Below are positions 22,101-31,685 of a stretch of 64,000 nt of DNA, in pieces. The notes under the pieces are model-generated. The model had not been told where the DNA came from, searched no databases, and saw nothing but the letters and a program-made list of their open reading frames with translations. A program made the position numbers and the translations under genes. This stretch comes from Apoderus coryli (lineage: Eukaryota > Arthropoda > Insecta > Coleoptera > Attelabidae): contig OU452207.1 in the NCBI GenBank assembly GCA_911728435.2, positions 12,380,182-12,444,181 on the forward strand, in the 5' to 3' direction. How positions within the stretch are numbered: position 1 is the stretch's first letter; each line of letters opens with the position of its first letter.

Positions 22101-25100
22101 ATTAAAAAAAAATGTTTTTTCATGAAACTAATAGTCTCCATATATACATATATTACATACAGGGTGGTCCAACGAAAAGTTTGCACCTAGCTTTTCTCTT
22201 TTTTTTGTAGTCGAATGCGAAAATGCTCGGACACGTCGATTTTGCTTTTGAGGGGGACACATTTTAAACATATTTTTCGATCTGCGCCTTTAACCCCCTA
22301 GCGGGGGTGAGTAACAACCCTAAAATTTTAAATGGAAAGAGGGGTCTAATGACATATCATTTGAAAGGACACAAAATTGTCTTTCTAATGATACCCTATT
22401 TGTCGAATTTTACTAAAACAGTTAATACGAAAACGACTTTAAAGACATTAAGCCGATAATTTTGGTATTAATGAGAAATACAAATAAGTTTTAATTATTA
22501 CGACTGAAAACAACTACAATCATTTCTAAATTATTTACTTTGAAGAAAAACGGGATTTCAAAAACACTATCTTATTTATCAGAACTAAATTCCTCACTAA
22601 TCGTTTGCGTTTTTTGTTGAAATAAAAACTGCAGATACGTGTAGGAAAAGAATTTACACCGTTTATTTTAGTCTTTTCATTGATTCAGTTTGGTTGCTTC
22701 TCAAGTTATTTTACTTTTACCGTACAAAATGATTTATTCCATTCTAGAACGAGTTGAAATTGTTAAACTTTATTTTCAAAATAATAGTAGTGCTAGACTT
22801 ACGGCTCGCTTATTTAATGAGAGACATCCCGATAAAAATGTGAATGATGTGTACGTTGGCAAGTTAGTTAAAAAGTTTGTAGATACCGGATCTGTCTGTA
22901 ATGTAAAACACCAGCCGCAGAAACCGATCAGAAATGAAGCTGTGGAAGTCGCTGTTTTAGGGCATGTTGAAATGGATCATAGTCAAAGTACCCGTCAACT
23001 AGCTGAAGCCTCAGGTGTCTCCCGTTCGTCCATAATACGAATTTTAAAAGCGTACAAATTTCATCCGTACAAAATCAAATTAGTACAGGAACTAAATGAG
23101 GATGATCCTGATAGAAGGCTGCAATTTTGTGAAGCAATGAGCCAGCGTTTAATTGAAGATCCGCAATTATTATTTAACATTTGTTTTTCCGACGAATGCA
23201 CATTTTATTTGAATGGAGCTGTAAATAGGCACAATTGCCGTTACTGGGATGACAGTAACCCACATTTATTCCGTGAGGTTCATACCCAGTATCCTCAAAA
23301 AATAAACGTCTGGTGTGGCATATTAGGAAATCATATTATAGGACCACTTTTTATTCCTGGAAATTTAACTGGTGAAGTGTACCTAAACATGCTTGAAGAC
23401 ACAATTGATCCTTTAATAACACAAATAATAGAAGATGACCAAAATCATACTGCTGATCGGCTTTATTTCCAGCAAGATGGAGCACCTCCGCACTATGTGG
23501 CTCCTGTAAGACAGTTCTTAGATGACCGGTTCCCTGGACGGTGGATTGGAAGGAGGGGCCCAATTGAATGGCCTGCCAGGTCACCGGATTTATCGCCTTT
23601 AGACTTTTTTCTTTGGGGGCACTTAAAAAATAAATGTTTTGCCACGAAGCCCGAGTCCATAGAAGATCTTCGCCAACGCATTACAGAAGAGTGCAGAAAC
23701 ATAACACCTGATATGCTACAAAATGTTAGAAATAGATTTGAACAAAATCTGTATTATTGTATGGAATCAAATGGGTCACATTTTCAACATTTGTTAATGT
23801 AACGTTTTAATAAATCAATTTAACAGCTTGTTTACTTTTTTTACAAAGCAATGTTAAAACTAACAAACATTGGAATGTACTAACGATTGCAGGTGTTTTC
23901 ACTCGCAATAATTAAAACTTATTTGTATTTCTCATTAATACCAAAATTATCGGCTTAATGTCTTTAAAGTCGTTTTCGTATTAACTGTTTTAGTAAAATT
24001 CGACAAATAGGGTATCATTAGAAAGACAATTTTGTGTCCTTTCAAATGATATGTCATTAGACCCCTCTTTCCATTTAAAATTTTAGGGTTGTTACTCACC
24101 CCCGCTAGGGGGTTAAAGGCGCAGATCGAAAAATATGTTTAAAATGTGTCCCCCTCAAAAGCAAAATCGACGTGTCCGAGCATTTTCGCATTCGACTACA
24201 AAAAAAAGAGAAAAGCTAGGTGCAAACTTTTCGTTGGACCACCCTGTATATGATATGGAGGGCTAAAAATAATATAAAGCAATTCACATTTCTTAGTTTT
24301 ATATTATCAAGAATGGGCTGAAATGGAGTTGATTTAATTATTAGTAACAAAAGTAATACATATTTAGTAATTACAGTATATTAAATAGAAAGTAACTCAC
24401 ATTTTCTTTGCGGTCCGTGGCAGGGTTAGGCTGAAATGAAGTTGATTTAATTATTAGTAACAAAAGTAATACATATTTAGTAATTACAGTATATTAAATA
24501 GAATGTAACTCACATTTTCTTTGCGATCCGTGGCAGGGTTAGGCTGAAATGAAGTTGATTTAATTATTAGTAACAAAAGTAATACATATTTAGCAATTAC
24601 AGTATATATTAAATATAAAGTAACTCACATTATTTTTTCGTTCTTTGGGAACAGGAGGAATAGGCTGAAATGGAGTTGATTTAATTATTAGTAACAAAAG
24701 TAATACATATTTAGTAATTACAGTATATATTAAATATAAAGTAACTCACATTATTTTTTCGTTCTTTGGGAACAGGAGGAATAGGCTGAAATGGAGTTGA
24801 TTTAATTATTAGTAACAAAATATATATTTAGTAATTACAGTATATATTAAATATAAAGTAACTCACATTTTCTTCTACGGCATCATGTATTGGCTGAAAT
24901 GGAGTATATTTAATTATCAGTAATACATATTTAGTATATGTGGTGGAAGTTAGCATCAAACGCAGATTCAAGATTCACGTTTTTACAGTCAATCAGATAA
25001 GTAAGGAATATGTTAAAATAAATTTATTAAATATTAATATCTCACACATGAGTTCAGACTAAGTTTTTATTTTTCAACTATTAAGTTTGTTTTTAATCAA

Positions 25101-25835
25101 AATTTGTCAAAATCAAGCAAAATTGGACAAATAAAGAAATATTGCATTCATTTTACCGCAAAAGGATAATTATATTATTTATTATTTTTATACTAACAAA
25201 TAATTTCTACCAAACCAACCTTTATCCCACTTTTATATTTTAAAAGTAAATTTACATTCAAAGAGCAAATATGTGGTTGAAATTAATTTCAAAATTCTCT
25301 CTTGCGGCAGCCTGTCAGTGATAGTGAGTATATACTTTACATTGTCTATGTTGTTATCTAATGTATTCTGAAAATCTGATATGGTAGGTTCTATAGTTTC
25401 GTAGTGATTAATTTTTCATCAACAGAAGGATTTTGGCTGCTATCTTAGTACGCCCCTGCAACGGTTTGTCCCTTTGTGTTACTTTTGAATTTGGAAATTT
25501 ACTTTTAACCACATATTTCCTGTTTTGTTTGAATTTAAATTTACTTATACAATATAAAAGTGGGACAAAGCTTGGTTTGATAAAAATATTTTTTTTAAAT
25601 AAAGAAGTGTTATGAAAAGTATAATATAAAGCACAAAGTAATTCACAGTTAAATGAAAACCCTATAAAAATGTAAGTAGTTTTAGAGATATTTATCCTTA
25701 TTAATAATATGTTACTTGTATGGTACATTTGAATACTTTGGTGGCGTCTATTTTTTTTTTTGTGAAAATCAAATGTTAAAATATTATGATACATTTAGTT
25801 AAAATACTCACTTTTATAACTTTATCGCCTTCCAT
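19186..25835 (-). CDS. Micro-exon gene, 11 predicted coding exons, ~145 residues, unknown function
   Basis: Predicted minus-strand exons: 25835-25812 (ATG; MEGDKVIK), 24893-24867 (PIHDAVEEN), 24785-24750 and 24664-24629 (both PIPPVPKERKNN), 24543-24514 and 24430-24401 (both PNPATDRKEN), 24317-24288 (PILDNIKLRN), 20020-19967 (NTTRNNRNQHRRQRRHNP), 19876-19847 (YNQHHHQYKG), 19532-19506 (NPKRADEET), 19299-19186 (SIFTMESTTLP..., ends TAA). Every exon is bounded by AG and GT (mostly TTTCAG and GTGAGT or GTAAGT) and is a multiple of three in phase 0. Introns within 24288-24893 are 81-85 bp. A transposon and an old repeat fill the 4.3-kb intron. The product is hydrophilic, Pro-rich then Arg/Asn/His-rich, with no recognised domain and no signal peptide in the exons seen. 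Possible 5' exons lie at 25911-25928 and 26060-26086. The last exon is the least certain. Confidence 0.6.
20303..22080. repeat. Old retroelement-like repeat with internal ~530-bp duplication and CAGACAGA tail
   Basis: Begins AGCTGTTGCCCTCGAGGCAC and ends GTTATCGTGCATACAGACAG and further CAGA units plus T-rich sequence. Such starts and tails are common in degraded insect retroelements. Segments 20640-20945 and 21175-21480 are direct duplicates (TTTTGTCGTGTATTTTTAACACC in both), and CGAACGCCTATG recurs many times. No ORF over 70 codons. Class not assigned. It lies inside the large intron of the micro-exon gene. Confidence 0.6.
22160..24246 (+). mobile_element. 2087-bp Tc1/mariner-type transposon, copy 2
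   Basis: Starts CAGGGTGGTCC at 22160, ends GGACCACCCTG at 24246, with TA on both sides (22158-22159 and 24247-24248). TIRs are about 340 bp. It is inverted relative to copies 1 and 3. It is inserted 41 bp beyond a micro-exon (24288-24317) and so lies within an intron of the minus-strand gene, antisense to it. Confidence 0.95.
22729..23802 (+). CDS. Tc1/mariner-superfamily transposase, copy 2
   Basis: 357 residues from ATG 22729 in a good context (CAAAATGA). The TTG-initiated extension from 22690 is not used. Two N-terminal HTH units and the D155, D250, D287 triad are intact. It differs from copy 1 at residue 152 (Cys instead of Tyr). It is otherwise identical to copy 1 in the translated sequence. 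The reading frame is intact, so this copy could encode active enzyme. Confidence 0.93.
   Translation: MIYSILERVEIVKLYFQNNSSARLTARLFNERHPDKNVNDVYVGKLVKKFVDTGSVCNVKHQPQKPIRNEAVEVAVLGHVEMDHSQSTRQLAEASGVSRSSIIRILKAYKFHPYKIKLVQELNEDDPDRRLQFCEAMSQRLIEDPQLLFNICFSDECTFYLNGAVNRHNCRYWDDSNPHLFREVHTQYPQKINVWCGILGNHIIGPLFIPGNLTGEVYLNMLEDTIDPLITQIIEDDQNHTADRLYFQQDGAPPHYVAPVRQFLDDRFPGRWIGRRGPIEWPARSPDLSPLDFFLWGHLKNKCFATKPESIEDLRQRITEECRNITPDMLQNVRNRFEQNLYYCMESNGSHFQHLLM
24288..24893 (-). repeat. Tandem exon-intron units in the micro-exon gene
   Basis: Six units of 113-121 bp, each a 27-36-nt exon plus an 81-85-bp intron. Every intron carries GTGAGT(or GTGAAT)...TTTCAG. The introns share GTTGATTTAATTATTAGTA and TACTGTAATTACTAAATAT-type words. 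Two adjacent pairs of exons are duplicates at the protein level. Repeat duplication of an exon with its splice sites explains the gene's expansion. Confidence 0.85.
24894..25811. other. First long intron of the micro-exon gene
   Basis: AT-rich with no further GT-AG-bounded exon that I could support. A 128-codon minus ORF at 25408-25794 ends short of the donor at 25811 and has low-complexity composition, so it is not called. Confidence 0.4.
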
Positions 25836-26085
25836 TATTCGTATTAGTAATCTAAAAGAATAACTACTGTAAAAAAATTTATTCTAGTTAATAATTGAAA
25901 ATGTACTTACAGTTTTTTTGGCATATATCTATAATATTTTTAATGTGTATAAGTGAAATACTTACCTTGGTTACTTACCAAAAACAAAAAAGCATCAAGG
26001 TATCTTGAATATTTATTGAAAGAGAGAGTTATTGTGATTTGTTATTGCAATATACTTACAAAATATCGTATTGGTTAATTACCTC

Positions 26086-28512
26086 ACTAAAATTTTGTTG
26101 TATTATAATAATTTACCTCTTCGGGTTATTTTATTTTTTTTTAATGAGTATATAAGAAGTTTCAACAGTAGTTTTGTTTATGTATATTAACATAATCGTT
26201 ACGTTGTTAATGGTCTTTACGAATGGGTATTTAGCTAGTTTCACGTGTAGTATATTTGTCTGGACGCCAATTAAAGGGCTGCTGCCCATATCCATAGTGT
26301 AGTCTTCGTGTTTGATTTTTTATAGTTAACTTGGCGAGTATGATTACGAGTATCTCCAATGTGAATGATTATTAAGGTTATGCTTATTTGTTTTTTTACT
26401 AATTAGATTCTTCTTCTTTTTTTCAAGTTAGGTTGCCTCTTGCGATTTAATAGCAAACAGCCAGTGTTTTATCAATTAGATTAGGGTGACATTTAATATT
26501 ATTATTTGTCACTCATGTAATTTGCATTTTTCTATTAAATGGAATGTAAAACTGTCAAATTCATCATTGAATATACTATACTTACAAGAAATCCCTTTGG
26601 GATTTCCCAGTCGGTTTGTGGTAGTTTTATCTATGAAAAAAGTCATTGAGGATGGCAAAAAAAAAATAAGTTTTTCCTACAAATAATGGTTAGTTAAGTC
26701 GTTGCGGCATGTCAACAAATAATTATTTTATATGATTGTACACTTATCTTCCGGTATATATTCTTTTTCAATTTCCATTCTGTCTTTTACAGTAATATTT
26801 TTGCACATTTTTGGAAATTATTGTATTTACGTTGTTTTACTATAGACAGTAGGGAGTTAAGGCAAAGCCAGTGACGTATACGTAAACGTATCTTTTGACA
26901 TCTACGCATGCGCTCTTTAAATTTGTGATACGTTTAACGATACGAAGGCCGTAAACATATGTACCTCTACGTATTGAACCGATTGTTGTCAGAATTACAT
27001 GAACTTGTACGAATATCTAGAATAGAACATTAAAAACTCAATCTAGATTGAAAATTAAGCTAAGCTATTTTGCAATAAATACTTTATTATTATTATTAGT
27101 AGTAGTAGTTTATTTTGTAACAATTATAAACATTTTTCTGTTATTGTTTATAGGTATTTGGGTAATAATTAAAAAAACAATAATATTAGCAAAATAGTAA
27201 ATAGAAGTAGAAAAATCTAAAATAGTCTTTTTCTCAAGTAAAGTGTTATATCTACCTTCCACATATACGATACGTATTGGATGGCACCTTAACTCTATTT
27301 TGAATGACTGCTTATTTAGTGTAAACATAACCAAAATCTCACGTTTACGTATGGAGATACGTATACGTACTTGGTTTTGCCTTAACTCCCTAGTATACCT
27401 AGTACATGTTAATTATTATGACAGATGGATTTATGTTATAATTTGACACTATGGAAAACCTCTACTTCTTTGGTGGTGGAGTTCAGTGTATTTGCATTAT
27501 TTTTTAGATAAGTAAGCATCGGTTTTGACTGGAAATTTTCATATAAGGTTTGTTAGCTAGGTGCTTCCAATACAAACAATTATTTATTGATATCGAAATA
27601 TTCTTGTGTGGGGTAGCTTTCACAATTTATATGACATTTGGAATAGTGATATTTATAAAAGGAACGTAGTATGTGTGAAGTGAGTCATATTTTTAAAGAT
27701 TAATACTTTTTCAATAGAATTTACGAATGTGTCATTCTTTGACACGATTGCGACTAAAAATATACGAAATTGCTTCTCCCATATGTTTTTTCTAAGAATA
27801 TAGTCATGAAAATGGTTTTCAAATAAAAATCGACAAATTCCAATATAGTTGCGCCTCTCGTTTCACGTCATAATTTGCTAATATTTCTAACGTTGGTGTC
27901 ACTTATTTTAGTTTCATTGACACCTCTAGTTCACGTCATAATTTGGTTTTGGTAAGATGTTTTTTTCTAACGCGTCAGACAAATTGCTTGTGTCAAATAG
28001 TTTATTATTTTCTTTGTTTACATTCATAGTCTAAAAGTTTTCGGCATTATTTTCATGTTTAAGATCAATTTCTATCAACATGTTGTATATTGTAGTGTTA
28101 TAAAAAGGTTATTCGATATAGTTGTAGTAAATTTAGAAGTTGTCATTGTGTATTTAAAGTAATTTTAGTGAAAAAGTGATAATAACCTAAAGTGACAGTG
28201 CCATGAAAGCCGTCAGATGGATGGATGTGATCAAATGTTTGTGAATAGCTCAAGAAGAATAGTTGATATCTCCCTCTGCGTCACACACTTAAATTAACTG
28301 TGTAGATGTAATTAAATTAATTGATTAAATAGTGAAACCGCATTAAATCACAGTTGAAAAGTGCCTAGTTCCCGTGAGAAAAAAATAAATTTTCCATTTG
28401 TATTGTGGTGCGATCCATCCTGGCAGCGGATTCGCAGATCGCTTACCCGAACTTTTGCCAATTTTGCAGCTTTTCGACGACAAAGACAGCACTATCACAA
28501 TTTATAATTATT
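26086..28512. repeat. Duplicated segment Y, copy 1
   Basis: A 2427-bp segment repeated in the same orientation and at exactly the same length at 38435-40861. I saw one difference (CAGTGTATTTGC versus CAGTGTACTTGC near 27489 and 39838). It includes 500 bp of unique sequence and a whole Helentron-like element with its MITE. Confidence 0.9.
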
Positions 28513-28513
28513 A
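26584..28513 (+). mobile_element. Helentron-like element, copy c
   Basis: Begins ACAAG at 26584 with the hairpin AAATCCC-TTT-GGGATTT at 26589-26605. It is the inverted counterpart of 13716-15645 along its whole length and ends TATAATTATTA, directly abutting the next ACAAG element at 28514. No coding gene. It contains the 539-bp MITE. Confidence 0.75.
26852..27390. mobile_element. 539-bp MITE, copy 2
   Basis: GGGAGTTAAGGC termini and TA on both sides. Inverted relative to copy 1 because the host element is inverted. Same insertion point in the host element as copies 1 and 3, so all three derive from one insertion event followed by duplication of the host. Confidence 0.75.
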
Positions 28514-31500
28514 ACAAGAAATCCCTTCGGGATTTCCCAGTCGTTGTGTGGTAGTTTTATCTATAAAAAAAGTCATTGAGGGTGGCAAAAAAAATGAAAA
28601 AAAAAATCAAAAAAAAAAATTTCAAGGAAAAAAATGTTTCTATTATTAAAAAAAAATTTCAAAAAAAAAATTTCAAAAAAAAAATTTCAAAAAAAAAAAT
28701 TTCAAAAAAAAAAATTAAAAAAAAAAAAACTTAAAAAAAAAATAATTCAAAAATTAATTAAAAAAAAGTATTGCCAGAGCTGAAAATCTGAAAATGTTTC
28801 TATCTATTATTGAAAATAAATAGAAACATTTTTGAGTTACCCCGTAGAAAACCTCTAGGAGCATATACTTTAACTTTCAAAGAAATCTTGAATTGAAACC
28901 CAAAGAAATCAAAAAATTATTCAAAATATTACTATTTCACTTTAACAAAATAAAGAAATATATTTTTGATTCACCCTGTATATAAATTTGAGCTTATAGT
29001 TTAACTTTTAAAAAAATCTTGATTTGAAATCTAAAGAAATCAAAAAGTTATTCAAAACAATACTATTTCACCTTAACAAAATAAAGAAATACATTTTTGA
29101 TTCACCCTGTATATAAATTTGAGCTTATAGTTTAACTTTTAAAAAAATCTTGATTTGAAATCTAAAGATATCAAAAAATTATTCCAAATATTACTATTTC
29201 GCCTTAACAAACTAAAGAAATACATTTTTGATTCACCCTGTATATAAATTTGAGCTTATAGTTTAACTTTTAAAAAAATCTTGATTTGAAATCTAAAGAA
29301 ATCAAAAAATTATTCAAAATATTTCACCTTAACAAAATAAAGAAATACATTTTTGATTCACCCTGTATATAAATTTGAGCTTATAGTTTAACTTTTAAAA
29401 AAATCTTGATTTGAAATCTAAAGATATCAAAAAATTATTCCAAATATTACTATTTCGCCTTAACAAAATAAAGAAATACATTTTTGATTCACCCTGTATA
29501 TAAATTTGAGCTTATAGTTTAACTTTTAAAAAAATCTTGATTTGAAATCTAAAGAATTCAAAAAGTTATTCAAAACAATACTTTTTCACCTTAAAAAAAT
29601 AAAGAAATACATTTTTGATTCACCCTGTATATAAATTTGAGCTTATAGTTTAACTTTCAAAAAATCTTGATTTGAAATCTAAAGAAATCAAAAAGTTATT
29701 CAAAATATTTCACCTTAACAAAATAAAGAAATACATTTTTGATTCACCCTGTATATAAATTTGAGCTTATAGTTTAACTTTCAAAAAATCTTGATTTGAA
29801 ATCTAAAGAAATCAAAAAGTTATTCAAAACAATACTATTTCACCTTAACAAAATAAAGAAATACATTTTTGATTCACCCTGTATATAAATTTGAGCTTAT
29901 AGTTTAACTTTTAAAAAAATCTTGATTTGAAATCTAAAGAAATCAAAAAATTATTCAAAATATTTCACCTTAACAAAATAAAGAAATACATTTTTGATTC
30001 ACCCTGTATATAAATTTGAGCTTATAGTTTAACTTTCAAAAAATCTTGATTTGAAATCTAAAGAAATCAAAAAGTTATTCAAAATATTTCACCTTAACAA
30101 AATAAAGAAATACATTTTTGATTCACCCTGTATATAAATTTGAGCTTATAGTTTAACTTTCAAAAAATCTTGATTTGAAATCTAAAGAAATCAAAAAGTT
30201 ATTCAAAACAATACTATTTCACCTTAACAAAATAAAGAAATACATTTTTGATTCACCCTGTATATAAATTTGAGCTTATAGTTTAACTTTCAAAAAATCT
30301 TGATTTGAAATCTAAAGAAATCAAAAAGTTATTCAAAATATTTCACCTTAACAAAATAAAGAAATACATTTTTGATTCACCCTGTATATAAATTTGAGCT
30401 TATAGTTTAACTTTCAAAAAATCTTGATTTGAAATCTAAAGAAATCAAAAAGTTATTCAAAACAATACTATTTCACCTTAACAAAATAAAGAAATACATT
30501 TTTGATTCACCCTGTATATAAATTTGAGCTTATAGTTTAACTTTTAAAAAAATCTTGATTTGAAATCTAAAGAAATCAAAAAGTTATTCAAAACAATACT
30601 ATTTCACCTTAACAAAATAAAGAAATACATTTTTGATTCACCCTGTATATAAATTTAAAGTGTACGTTAAAAATTTCTAAAGATTTAAAAGTTTTTCGAT
30701 TGCAATCTACTTTAGACAAAATTGAAGAGCATCGAAAAGTGTCTTATTCCATAGAAGAGGTTATGCAACCGTAAATACCATAATGATGTGTTGGAGGTTG
30801 CATAAGCATAAGATATTAAATAAAGGTCATTGATTGGTTTGGGTTGTAGCCCGTCTGCACATACTCAACTCCTCCCACTTCACGGGTCATTGAACTTTTT
30901 TGCATTATTAATTGAAATTGTAACCTTTCTGGTGGGAATAAATTTTACTACTCTGCCAGATTTAGTTCATGTGAATAGCAGTAAAATAAAAATAAGTATA
31001 AATTATTAGTTTTTTTACATAAAATAATGTTTTAATATTTGTTATATTATTGTGGGAGTTGCGTAAATTAAATTTGTTGTAAAATTAAGTATCTAATCAT
31101 ATTGCATGTGTAAATATATTGCGTGAAACTATGAGGAATATGTTTATGATGAAAGTGTTCAAATAAAGTGTGGCAACCGCGATTTTCGCAATTTTTCTAG
31201 GTTATTGATGTACAAAGTCTCGGAGATTTTCCAACATTTTTAGTTTACAATTAAAAATGTAATAAAGGGCCGTATCATACCGTAAAAGTGCACTCCCGTA
31301 TTTAGAACAGTGCCTAGTATAAATCAAAATGCTTTTATTGTATTTGTGGATGTTACAATAAGGTAAATTTATTGATTTAGTAGTAGCATTTTTTGCAGTT
31401 TTGTGCTGTTGTATTCTTGAATTTCCTCGTAGAAAATCGTATTCACCTCCTTGTCACGCTAAAATATCGTTTCTGCAGAGGTAAATGAATGATTAAAATA

Positions 31501-31685
31501 CATAATTTTAATGCATTGAATCAGCTTTGATATATAGCCTATCGGGTGATGCAAAAAATAAAGTTGCCATATAGGAAACGCTGTTGGAACGCCTCCGGCG
31601 TTCCTTTGCGTTTATTCGCACACAACTTTGTGCTTTTTTTCCTCATTTTCGACAAAGACGGACTGTACGCTCGTTAGTATAATTA
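28514..31685 (+). mobile_element. Hairpin-ended element with minisatellite core, copy d
   Basis: Starts ACAAG with hairpin AAATCCC-TTC-GGGATTT (28519-28535, a C-UUCG-G tetraloop if transcribed), then A-rich runs, a 1.8-kb minisatellite and about 1 kb of unique sequence. A second perfect hairpin GGAACGCC-TCC-GGCGTTCC lies at 31586-31604. The end, CGACAAAGACGGACTG...TATAATTA, resembles the end of copies a, c and f. Tandem with a near-copy at 31686-34963. A microsatellite or minisatellite core is a known feature of Helentron-derived short elements. Confidence 0.65.
28840..30655. repeat. Minisatellite, ~14 units of 121-131 bp
   Basis: Each unit contains TTTTTGATTCACCCTGTATA, AAATTTGAGCTTATAGTTTA, ATCTTGATTTGAAATCTAAA and CACCTTAACAAAATAAAG. 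Units come in two length classes, depending on a CAATACTATTTC versus TATTTC variant and the length of an A run. No reading frame runs through it. Confidence 0.95.

Noticed and set aside
22690..22728. Longer transposase start giving 370 residues
   Set aside because: The longer frame starts at TTG. The ATG 39 bases downstream has good context and begins at the expected HTH, so 357 residues is preferred.
25408..25794. 128-codon minus-strand ORF
   Set aside because: AT-rich composition, no motif, lies in the first intron of the micro-exon gene and is not bounded by usable splice sites.
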